A stretch of 40,699 bases of DNA from Scleroderma bovista. Lineage: Eukaryota; Basidiomycota; Agaricomycetes; Boletales; Sclerodermataceae. This document shows positions 1-8,433 of the stretch, one piece after another; position 1 is the first letter of the stretch, and each line of letters starts with the position of its first letter. The stretch covers positions 1-40,699 of the forward strand of contig JAYMGJ010000447.1 of the NCBI GenBank assembly GCA_037178675.1, given 5' to 3'. Below the pieces are notes generated by a model, which was given only the letters and a program-made list of their open reading frames with translations, ran no database searches and was not told where the DNA came from. Position numbers and translations under genes: made by a program.

Positions 1-198
1 GCTGTACGAGGCAGTGAGCACAGCTGCCATCCTGTGGTAAGGCTATGCTAATGACATCAAGGGATACAGCATGTACAGCATGAGGTTGTAGTCTAGACAG
101 ACCTACAGATAAGATGCACTAGATAAGATACTACGGTACGATAAGATAAGATGTCATCTAATCTGCGATTAGATAAGATAAAAAGTTAGACCGTTACA
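1..198 (-). mobile_element. LTR of a Ty3/gypsy chromovirus, truncated by the window start
   Basis: The reverse complement begins TGTAACGGTCTAAC and stays collinear with 24116-24313, the LTR that follows the chromovirus pol remnant. The copy therefore lies on the minus strand with its U3 end at 198. It is inserted in a copia gag/protease remnant: the protease reading frame stops making sense exactly at 198/199. The other end, and so the target duplication, lies outside the window. Differences from the other copy are mostly C/T and A/G changes. The family assignment rests on the adjacency of the second copy to pol. Confidence 0.85.
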
Positions 199-867
199 TA
201 CAAACACCACAGACCCCACCCAAACTGGAACACATTTGGAGGTATAGTTGCGCATCCAGTGGCGATGGGGGATCATATGAGCAGTGGCCCCAGTGTCTGC
301 ATTCCAATGGACGTCAGCATCGAGTTGGAGTGGATACAGAGGGGAGGAGGGGTCAAAGGAACGAAGACTTGCATTTCCAGCAAATTCCATGGCCTGAGAA
401 ATGGACTGGGAGCCAGAGGACAAGTCAGCAGGTTGCTGGGAGGAGCTTGATGCATCAGAGGCCTTGTTGGCAGTGTCACCACCCTTCTTGGAGCGTCTGC
501 CCTTCTGTGACAAGTAGTTAGACTTAGCCTTGACCAAGTTCTGGCACTTGTGGACACAATGATTTGAGTATTCACAAAAGGAGCAGGATACAGAGGGAGG
601 ACACTTGCAAGAGGTACCAGAGGCGAACAGGATGATGCTTGCACTGTAATTCCTCTGCCAGGAACACCTCCTTGAGTCTCTCTTTCTCCAAAGACTGGAA
701 TAAGAGCAGAGAGGACACAAAATGGGAGTACTCATCACCTAGTGAGCGCACCATAGCCATGCAGATGAGCTCATTGTCGAGGTCTTTGATGGTGTAAGGG
801 CTGGCAGGGTCCTTGGGGCATAGCTGCTGAATCTTAGACATAGAATCCTCGATCCTAGTGATGAGAG
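199..867 (-). pseudogene. Ty1/copia gag-protease remnant
   Basis: Read on the minus strand, the first part (about 867-640) resembles the UBN2-type gag region of copia elements, including the segment DLDNELICMAMVRSLGDEY. After a frameshift near 640 the next part carries a CX2CX4HX4C zinc knuckle (CSFCEYSNHCVHKC). It then runs through a Ser/Lys-rich linker to the aspartic protease active site WNADTGATAHM. The sequence ends at the chromovirus LTR at 198. Its upstream edge at about 867/868 fuses to R1 and to the N-terminal coding sequence of family A. It is a dead fragment without reverse transcriptase. The copia element at 19290-22020 lacks this region of gag and protease, and its gag start looks like the same broad family. 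Confidence 0.85.
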
Positions 868-1934
868 TGCTATGCAATGAGTCATGAGTCCCAACACCAA
901 GCACATTTGAAGTAGTGCGGGAGCGCTGCCCTAAGGCCATTCCATGACTTGAACCCTGGTTATGGTAGCAGTTCATTGAAAATAGGCTAAGACCAAGCGA
1001 GCCTTTTTGCAGTAAACCATGAAAAACTTAAATAGATGGTAATCAGGCAAAGAAAAGACCAATTGGGGATCCCCATGTAAAATACAAGCAGGGAGGTGAT
1101 CATGGCTAAGGGAAGACTGCTGGAATGGTGATCAATGGGTGGAATGGTAGGTTAAATAAACTCACAAGAGCTGAGCAAAAAAGGTTGCAGACAGAAAAGT
1201 AAAGGCTTGTGAGTGTAAACACTTGGGAGTGCACGCAAGGAGATGAAAGAAGTTGCAGGCAGGAAAGCAGAAGCTTGCTAGTGTAAACACTGGGGAGCAT
1301 GCACAAGCAGGTGAAAGTGGCTGGCAGGAAAGTAGAAGCTTGCTAGTGTAAACACTCAGGAGTGTGCATGGGCAGTTGTGGGTGGAAAATCAGGAGTGTG
1401 GGCGGACAGGTGACAAGGTCACAGGCAGACAAACCAAAGCTCACCAGTGTAAACACTGGGGTGCATGTCTGGAAAAGGTGAAGAACAGGAGTAGCATTGA
1501 GGAGGATCTCACCAGTGTAAACACCAGGGAGATGGTCGAGCACAACATGAATTGGTGGTGTGTGGCACTGGCAACGAGTTAATATAGCCAATATTTGCCA
1601 TTGTTTGTCCAGAATGTGCTGACAGTTGCTGAAGTCTTTTCTTCTTACCCCACTACTCCCCAGTGTTTGACACCATGAAGGACCCTTGATCTTTCTCTCT
1701 GCTGGCCAACACTAGCTGCCTGTGGTTTACTGTGGACAGCATCGTTCTCATGGGCTCTTCTCCTTGACAATGCTTGCCAGATTACTGCCCCACTACTCCA
1801 TGGTGTTGAACACTAGCAAGTATCTCATGTCCATGGCCATTCATCATTGCCATCAAAATTGTTTACTGTGGATGGTGTCCCTTTCTTGGGCTTTTCTTGT
1901 CTTGACCATACTCACTGGATTACCGCCCCACTAC
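868..1934. repeat. Repeat R1, copy 1, with a family A N-terminal stub
   Basis: Bases 868-1934 match 30479-31600 and, from about 1170, 9917-11200. The first 100 bases (976 to about 885, minus strand) encode the same N-terminal residues as the family A copy at 30578 (MNxxHNQGSSHG...NVLGVGTHDSL). The first half of R1 holds five near-palindromic AGTGTAAACACT sites spaced 65-101 bp apart. The second half holds related units of about 130 bp with GTGTTNAACAC-type sites. CG dinucleotides present in copies 2 and 3 are often TG or CA here, so this looks like the older copy. Open frames in it are not conserved as protein. Confidence 0.8.
1212..1525. promoter_or_regulatory. Array of five AGTGTAAACACY near-palindromes in R1 copy 1
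   Basis: Sites lie at 1212-1223, 1280-1291, 1345-1356, 1446-1457 and 1514-1525. The fourth extends to CCAGTGTAAACACTGG. The same five sites recur in the other two R1 copies. The core GTAAACA matches the forkhead-type consensus RTAAAYA. A regulatory role is inference only. What the sequence shows is repeated conservation of the site in three copies that each lie upstream of a family A start. Confidence 0.4.
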
Positions 1935-2618
1935 CACTGCAAGCATTTTTCAATGTTTTATGACAAAATATTATAAAAATATAAAAGAAAGAGATACTCT
2001 TTTATTTACAATTTTGTTTGACAAAAAACACAAATATCATACAGCATCATTTTGTCATTTTCTTTGACAAAACATCATTTGAGATCATTTCATATGTTAG
2101 AACTATAAAAATTTTAACCATTTTCTTCTGCCTGTTCCTTGAAAACAAATAAAGAAAAGAAAATGTAACTTTTTCATAGAAAGAATTTCAGTATGTTTTA
2201 TTAGAAATAAGATATCATTTTATTTCTAGAAACATGATTGTTTCTGGATACTGATTGGTTGGCTAGAGTGTTATGACCAAAAATATATAGCATATTTGCT
2301 AAACATTTACTTTTGTGGAATAGAGTATCTTTTGATTCAATTTTTCACTGCAGAAAATTGAAAATGCCTGCTGTGGGAAAATTTACATTGTTATTTCTTA
2401 ATTTATTTTGCAAGGGATAGGCAAAAGAAAAAGGTTAAATATTTTACACTCTCAACATAAGAAATGATCTCAAATCATGTCTTAACACAAAAATGATAAA
2501 AATAATGCTGTATGATATTTGTCTTTTTTGTTGAACAAAATTGTAAATAAAGAGTATCTTTTTCTTCTATTTTTTTTTACAATGTTTTGTCATGAAACAT
2601 TGGGAAATGCTTGCAGTG
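1935..2618. mobile_element. Non-autonomous element with long terminal inverted repeats
   Basis: The ends CACTGCAAGCATTT (1935) and its complement (ending 2618) open inverted arms that stay similar for about 200 bp. The shared arm blocks include ATCATACAGCAT, GATACTCTTTATTTACAATT and GATTTGAGATCATTTC. The element is AT-rich and has no coding capacity. It interrupts R1: the uninterrupted copy 2 has about 140 bp of R1 at this place (about 11200-11340) that is missing here, so insertion was accompanied by a deletion. No target duplication is visible. Confidence 0.75.
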
Positions 2619-2639
2619 TTACCTCCATCCTATTGATGG

Positions 2640-4187
2640 TCAATCTTATGTACCATAGGTAGCATCATCAGATTTTCCTCACCGGAACATTTGTCGCTGC
2701 ATTCAAATACTACAAGGATGACTATAACCATAGATGCTACACCACTTGAATTTCTCAGTGGGTATTTGAGCATGGAATTTTGGTGGTTGCCTTTTCAACC
2801 ATTCCTCATCATAAAACACCCATGGAAAACTGGCAACCACCTTACAGGAGCTTTGTGGATTCCCTATTCCCCATCTCTGTTTTACCAGCTTCAATCCCCT
2901 TGGAGTGAAGATGTCAGTGTCCACCAGTCACTGATTATCAATAATTTGCAACTCTGTCTTGAGATCCGTCCTCCAAGGCATCACCTTTGTGTGGTATATG
3001 ATCTCAATTTCATCCTCCATTCCACTTTCATCAGAACTCATCACATCTGTGCCAAGCTACTCCAAGACATCTCCCAACCACCTCCAAATGTTTGTGTCAT
3101 CTTCTTCCACATCCTTCTTCATCTCTGCCACCCCCTGAGCAATGATTAGGCATCATTCATATTTCTTTGGGTGTGATCAGTCGCCCCTCATTTGGCAAAG
3201 AACCAAGTCTCACCGTGACCCTCCACTCTTGCACTCTGGTCCTTATCAGCCTTGTATTGGTGTACTTGATCCTACATTCCTCTATCTCATTAGCATGTTC
3301 AATCTGTCCCATATCTGTTATGTGTGGTTGCACTTGAGCCCATTCTCGCTTGATATGTGTCACAACCGCGTGATGCCTCGTGACTCCACAAGGCCTCTAG
3401 TCTGTTGTAAACTAAAGTCTGATCGTAATCGCACACCTCCGACACTACGTATCCATCTCCACTCCGACAATTGACGCTCCGTCTCCTTTTAGTATATAGT
3501 TCCGTGTCTACGCCTCCGGTTATTGTATGCCTCCGTTCCGTTTCTGTTCCTGTTCCCTTTGTTCCCGTTTTAGATTAGATAACAATTACTAATAGCTGTG
3601 ATCCGTTAACCTTTTGATCCGTTATGCTTATCACTGACCTCCGTTCCATGTATGTTACTCATCCATTTGTCATCCGCAGACTCTTACCTACATCTCCGCT
3701 ATGTTTCTCTCCACTTCTCGGTTACTGTACATTCCCGATGTAAAGTATAAGTACTCCGCACGCTGAGGGAATTGTCCCTCAGTTCGAATATCAGCTTGAA
3801 TACCTCCCGCGAACTCTCCTCTGTCCCCTCTGCCTTCTGGCAAACCCAACCTTCGTCGGACCTCCATCTCTCCATTCCTTAGTCCTCCGAAATACGAGGA
3901 CGCAGGTATCACAAGGGCGCAGCACATACGCTGAAGCCAAGTCCTCAAACACTTCCACATCTCCTCCACCTGTCGTCGACGACCCTTCGTACTTATCTCT
4001 GCTCTTGTCGGAGTTCATCGGAGGAAACGATTCTGACAATATGACAGAACTTTCATGGATTGCTACTTTCCAATACATCCGAGTTTTCTTGGGGAATGGG
4101 GTGGTTTTATCTTCTCAAGCTCTGTGATAAGTTGATCCATCAGAATGTCTATGATTGCTTCATTCCAGGGTGAAGTCGGGGCACCAC
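2640..4187 (-). pseudogene. Family B, C-terminal half (unknown function), split by a solo LTR
   Basis: The minus strand matches the family B copy at 11423-12215 piece by piece. Bases 4187-4044 correspond to the segment with PPFPKKTRMYWEVAIHE. After the solo LTR, 3352-2700 corresponds to the KREWAQxQPHITDMGQIEH, RMSSDESG and PRGxKPVKxR segments, ending in the FYDEEWL region. I recognise the family as a recurrent agaricomycete protein of unknown function. Compared with the second copy, many CG sites have become TG or CA, and reading-frame breaks are present. The upstream (N-terminal) half is absent: similarity stops at about 4187, where block S begins. Confidence 0.75.
3358..4038 (+). mobile_element. 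Solo LTR (681 bp), probably Ty3/gypsy-type
   Basis: The element starts TGTCACAACCGCG and ends TTCTGACA (TG...CA). It is flanked by a perfect 5-bp duplication ATATG at 3353-3357 and 4039-4043. The family B copy at 12060-12080 gives the empty site (TCGCTTGATGCCACAGAAC). A TATA-like AGTATATAG lies at 3491-3499. It is rich in CG dinucleotides, unlike its surroundings, which suggests a recent insertion. No PBS, polypurine tract or coding sequence is attached, so it is a solo LTR formed by LTR-LTR recombination. ORFs across it are coincidental. Confidence 0.9.
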
Positions 4188-4609
4188 TGGGGATTTCGAC
4201 ATTTTCCCACCATTTATAGTGCATTGAAAATGTCAAATGACAGTTTTAAATTTTATTTTCACATTTTAGTGCCATTAAAATTTGAAATCATCATTGTCAA
4301 TAAAATATTGCTCGAAATAAGACATGTAATTTGGCCTTGATAAAATGGCAAATAAATAAGAAGTTTTATTGTACATAAAAGCCAATTCACTATTTGAAGT
4401 GTTAGAAAGCCCTTTTGATTGGCCAAAAATCTCAAATTTTATAACCACAAAAATGACCGAGGAAATAAGATATTTTGTGTTGTTGGCAGAGTTTCAAATG
4501 TAAATTGCCATTTTGCACATATGAAAGATCTGAACTTTTGCAAACAAGAAAAGTGATTGCCCACTCACCGGGCACTCACCTCAGGTTAGGTGCGCGAGCA
4601 ATGCCCACC
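4188..4609. repeat. AT-rich block S, copy 1
   Basis: This block is nearly identical to 28167-28598, starting GGGATTTCxACATTTTCCC and ending in a GC-richer tail with GCCCAC. It separates the family B remnant from the 3' end of family A in both places. No coding capacity and no clear terminal inverted repeat were found. Because it abuts opposite halves of family B in its two copies, it is probably the end of an insertion into a family B gene. Confidence 0.75.
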
Positions 4610-6480
4610 TAAGCACTTACATACGAAGATTCAGTTTCACAATTGGCAGTGATAATCTTTCTGGTCTCCTTATAGTATTTCAAAGTGTTCTGCCACTGAG
4701 TAGCAGTCACACAAAGGTTCCAACTGTTTGTTCCACTATTCCTGATGCTTTCAAGTCGCTTCTGGTACCATGCTTTGTCATCCGATGACCAGTACCCAAC
4801 ATCTAAGCCAGATTCCTCCCACATCGACTGTTTTGGCCACCAGGACACGTCTGCAGTCTGTTGAGTGTTGACATGACATTGACCTACAGACAAGTCAAAT
4901 CAATTGCGTTAGAACACCAGCCAGTCAATAACATACCAGTAGAAATCTTGTATACTCCACAAATGAGTTGTTCCTCGTCTTCAACTAAGTCATCGTCCCA
5001 ATAGTAGTCTTGACCAAGTCTGATGGCACTCCCTGTCTGGAGAACATCATCAGAGGGACCACATTGAATGACCATGTCAGCACCCTGCCAAATGCCTCCC
5101 GAGCAAGCCGCCCTATAATACCACCTTTCATCAGTGCAGCCCTGCCATACTGGCATTGTAGCAAAGTGTCTCTTTGATCAAGATATGTGACAAAATCCAA
5201 AGCAGTAGGCTGGTAGCCAAATGGGAGGTAGCCAAGGGCACTGGTGCAATATTTGACAGGCTTGAAAGGAGCAGCATGGTCAAGAACACGCGTGCTGAAA
5301 GGGATACCTGTGGCAACCAGTTCCGACGCAATATCAGACACATGGGGTCCCCACCCCTGGTGGATGATATGTATGACCGCAATGGGGTCATCGACAAAGA
5401 TTATAAAGCATCCCCTTGCTGAGGAAGACAATGTAGAACGTGGTTGAATGAGGTAGTACTTTTCTTTGGAAATAGACCCACTGAGCAAATGCAAATGGTG
5501 TTTTCCCTCATGGCACTCCACAATGACCATCCCCTGTTTGTACTGTTCAAGGAGACTCCCATCCTGGAGATCATGGAGAGAATGGGGAATGGGCTTGGTT
5601 CCGATGAGCAAGTTGAGGAAGTGACACATTGAATTCTGCTCAGAAATTGACGAGGGTAAAGAAGTGCCACCCTCGTACACCCTCTTAGCAGTGACATTCA
5701 AAGGCATGGTAGAGTCGTGATTGTGTATAGACTCGGTCGGGCATAAGAAACCATAACATTGGTAAAGAATGTCACTCAGGGGAGGAGGGGAAGGAAGCAC
5801 AGACGTCGGAACCTCGTTGTCAATGAAAACATTGGGCTGAAATGAGGGCGGCTCAGGGACGCTAGATGCAGATGGGGCTTCATATCTGGGCATTATGTCT
5901 TCTATTGGCTCCTCATCCCAGGCAGGATCAGCAACACTGTCAGGGTCAAATTCGGTACAAATATCCCATTCGTCATCAAACACATTGTATCACTTTTGCT
6001 TCTTGGCATAGTTGTCCATCAGTGAGACCCCATCGAGGTGGTTGATGGGCTCACACAGCCAGAAAACCTGTTCATTGGCCACTTCTACTGCCCATATGAA
6101 GATTCTAGCCCCTCTGTTCTTGCCTGGAAAACATCTAGTGGTTGCGCGGGCCTCCCGTTTAGCTTGGTCCACTGGGCTCTCATCGTTTAACATCTGTGCA
6201 TGACACTGTTCCTGACGTGTGAAGAACTGTTGCCAAGTTTCACCAGGGCACTGGCCGCTTCCATGGTGCGGCTTAGGAAAGTTGACCAGAGGTGTAGTGG
6301 TAGGCACAAATGCAGAGGGTTGAGCCATCTGCTGCAAAGACTTCCTTACAGCATCAGCAAGGTCACTGTTGCTGGGATAACAATCATCATTGAAGAATTG
6401 TGAGCCCGTGGTATTATCCTTTAAACGAGAGAAAGTCCGCTGGGCTTTTTTATCACACAGACCCCACCAGACCCAGATAG

Positions 6481-6653
6481 TGTTGATTGGTGTAGTCTCA
6501 GCACCTCACCTCACTAGTTCTCAAGCTAGTACTCGGGTTAAACCCCCCCAAGTAAGCCATGTACCCTTGACCATATAGCTCAGTGGTTAGAGCACCTGGT
6601 ATAGACCTAGGAGGTCTAGGGTTCAATTCCCTGTCTGGTCACATTACTTTTAA
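6481..6653 (+). mobile_element. tRNA-derived SINE, possibly dimeric
   Basis: The 173-bp insertion is flanked by the duplication CAGATAG (6474-6480 and 6654-6660). The family A frame reads through when the insertion and one duplication copy are ignored (VPI then WVWWG). Bases 6569-6641 fold as a tRNA: 7-bp acceptor with one mismatch, GCTC/GAGC D stem, CCTGG/CTAGG anticodon stem, and a TTCAATT T loop. Position 33 is A rather than T, so it is not a normal functional tRNA. An upstream half (6488-6546) also has a box-A-like TGGTGTAGTCTCAGC and a box-B-like GGTTAAACCCC, which suggests two tRNA-related units. A TTTT terminator-like run lies at 6648-6651. Confidence 0.8.
6576..6630 (+). promoter_or_regulatory. 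Internal RNA polymerase III promoter (A and B boxes) of the SINE
   Basis: Box A is TAGCTCAGTGG at 6576-6586 and box B is GGTTCAATTCC at 6620-6630, spaced as in tRNA genes. Both are near consensus, so the SINE could be transcribed. An earlier pair lies at 6488-6502 and 6536-6546. Confidence 0.65.
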
Positions 6654-7029
6654 CAGATAGGTACGTGAGCTCTGGCCATATGTGGAACCATGATAACAGC
6701 ATTGAAGTTCTGTGCTGGCACAACGACACCAAGCCTGGGAGGAGAGGGAGAGAACTGGCTGATGGGCGAATCCCTTCACTTCAGTCAACCCCCATTTAGG
6801 ACCTATTAGGTTTGTACATTTCTACAGATGTATCTACCTATGAGGTCCTGACAGGTTGGAAATTCCCAGCTGCCCATGGAGATTCTCCATTCTCCAGCAC
6901 CATGCATGGGGATTCTCCAGAGCCCTATTATAATTCTCCAGCACTATGCTTGGAGATTCTCCATAGCCCAATTGGAGAAATGTATTTATCCATAATTATT
7001 TATTTATTTATTTATTTAGCAGGTGGCTG

Positions 7030-7440
7030 GGGTCCAAATTGGACTTTCTCCAGGATTAAATGGGCCTTACTTTGGGTACATATGGGACTTTCTCCAAGGC
7101 TAAATAGGCCTTACTTTGGGTGCATATGGGACTTTCTCCAGGGCTAAATAGGCCTTACTTTGGGTGCATATGGGACTTTCTCCAGGCTAAACAGGCCTTT
7201 CTCTGGATGTAAATGGGACTTTCTCCTGGGTTAAATAGATATTTCTTTGTGTGCAAATAGAGGCATTCTCCAGAGTAATTGAGCAATTTTCTGAGCATCA
7301 ATAGGACTTTCTCTGGGGTTAAGTGTGCCTTTTTCTGTGTTCAAATAAGACTTTCTTCAGGCATAATGGGACCATTTTGAAGGGCAAAAGGGACTTTCTC
7401 CACACTAAATAGGATCTTTTCTGAGCACAAATGGGACTTC
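7030..7440. repeat. Minisatellite of about 44 bp in the left foldback arm
   Basis: Degenerate tandem units of the type GGGACTTTCTCCAGGCTAAA...TTTGGGTGCATAT run through the outer left arm. The inverted counterpart occupies about 8500-8945 in the right arm. Short AUG-initiated frames across it have no coding meaning. Confidence 0.75.
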
Positions 7441-7513
7441 CTCTGTGTTAATGGAGAACTCTCAAGGTGGTATGGAGAATCACCTTGTTGGTGAGGAGAA
7501 TTTCCAGGGTGGT

Positions 7514-7702
7514 GTGGAGAATCTCCATGATGGTGCAGAGAATCTCCATGACAGTGTGGAGAATCTCCATCATGGTGTGGAGAATCCCCATGATGGTGTG
7601 GAGAATCCCCATGATGGTGTGGAGAATCTCCATGATGGTGCAAAGAATCTCCATGACAATGTGGAGAATCTCCATGATGGTGCAGAGAATCTCCATGGTG
7701 CT
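7514..7702. repeat. 21-bp minisatellite in the left foldback arm (nine units)
   Basis: The unit is GTGTGGAGAATCTCCATGATG with small variations. Each unit contains the near-palindrome GGAGAATCTCC. Because 21 is a multiple of three, long repetitive ORFs appear on both strands (for example repeated VENLHDG and HGDSPHH). They are a by-product of the array. The mirrored array at about 8326-8433 has five units. Confidence 0.85.
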
Positions 7703-8325
7703 GCCAAGACTCCTCAAGGAAGGAATGGAGAATCTCCAAGGTGGGTTGGAGAATCCCCAATCCAAGGTTAGATGTAGCCTAGCAAAAAACTTTTCGCATC
7801 ACAGTTTTTTGTAAAATACCACACAAAATGCGGAGGTTGACAAAAACTTGCTATATCACACAACACAAAGCCTATCCTGGCCAATAAATGCTGCCAACAG
7901 GCTACTAACACCCCACAAGGCTTATATCCTGCTGTTCCTGGGATGGTTAGAGGCACAACTAGTCTGGACCCTTAAGCTACTGTTACTGACCATGCATACT
8001 GCAGCATTGGACAAAGTGTACTAATATGATGCACATTTTCGCTTTTTTTTTACATTTTGGATGGTGTGCCTCTAACCATGCCAGAAACAGCAGGATATAA
8101 GCCTTGTGGGGTGTTAGTAGCCTGTTGGCAGCATTTATTGGCCAGGATAGGCTTTGTGTTGTGTGATATAGCAAGTTTTTGTCAATCTCCGCATTTTGTG
8201 TGGTATTTTACAAAAAACTGTGATGCGAAAAGTTTTTTGCTAGGCTACATCTAACCTTGGATTGGGGATTCTCCAACCCACCTTGGAGATTCTCCATTCC
8301 TTCCTTGAGGAGTCTTGGCAGCACC

Positions 8326-8433
8326 ATGGAGATTCTCCACATTGTCATGAAGATTCTTTGCACCATCATGGAGATTCTCCACACCATGTCAGGGATTCTC
8401 CACACCATCATGGAGATTCTCCACACCACCCTG
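8326..8433. repeat. 21-bp minisatellite in the right foldback arm (five units)
   Basis: This is the inverted counterpart of the array at 7514-7702, with CACCATCATGGAGATTCTCCA-type units. It has four fewer units than the left arm, so the arms have diverged in copy number rather than mainly by base substitution. Confidence 0.8.

Noticed and set aside
1343..1591. Conserved ORFs in R1 (also 10080-10340 and 30942-31202)
   Set aside because: They recur because R1 recurs. The differences include many non-synonymous changes, both strands are open, and there is no domain.
2691..3149. Plus-strand ORF of 152 codons (and the 313-codon counterpart at 11267-12208)
   Set aside because: These are antisense to family B. 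The minus strand carries the family motifs.
3688..4078. Minus-strand ORFs with Arg/Gly-rich sequence
   Set aside because: They fall mostly inside the solo LTR with its ATATG duplication and cross its boundary.
6569..6641. A functional tRNA gene
   Set aside because: It folds well, but position 33 is A instead of T, and it sits inside a 173-bp insertion with a target duplication. A SINE is the better reading.
7341..7814. Long repetitive ORFs on both strands (repeats of VENLHDG, HGDSPHH and MEILHT)
   Set aside because: They are produced by a 21-bp minisatellite whose period is a multiple of three. Three frames are open at once, and the mirrored arm shows the same.
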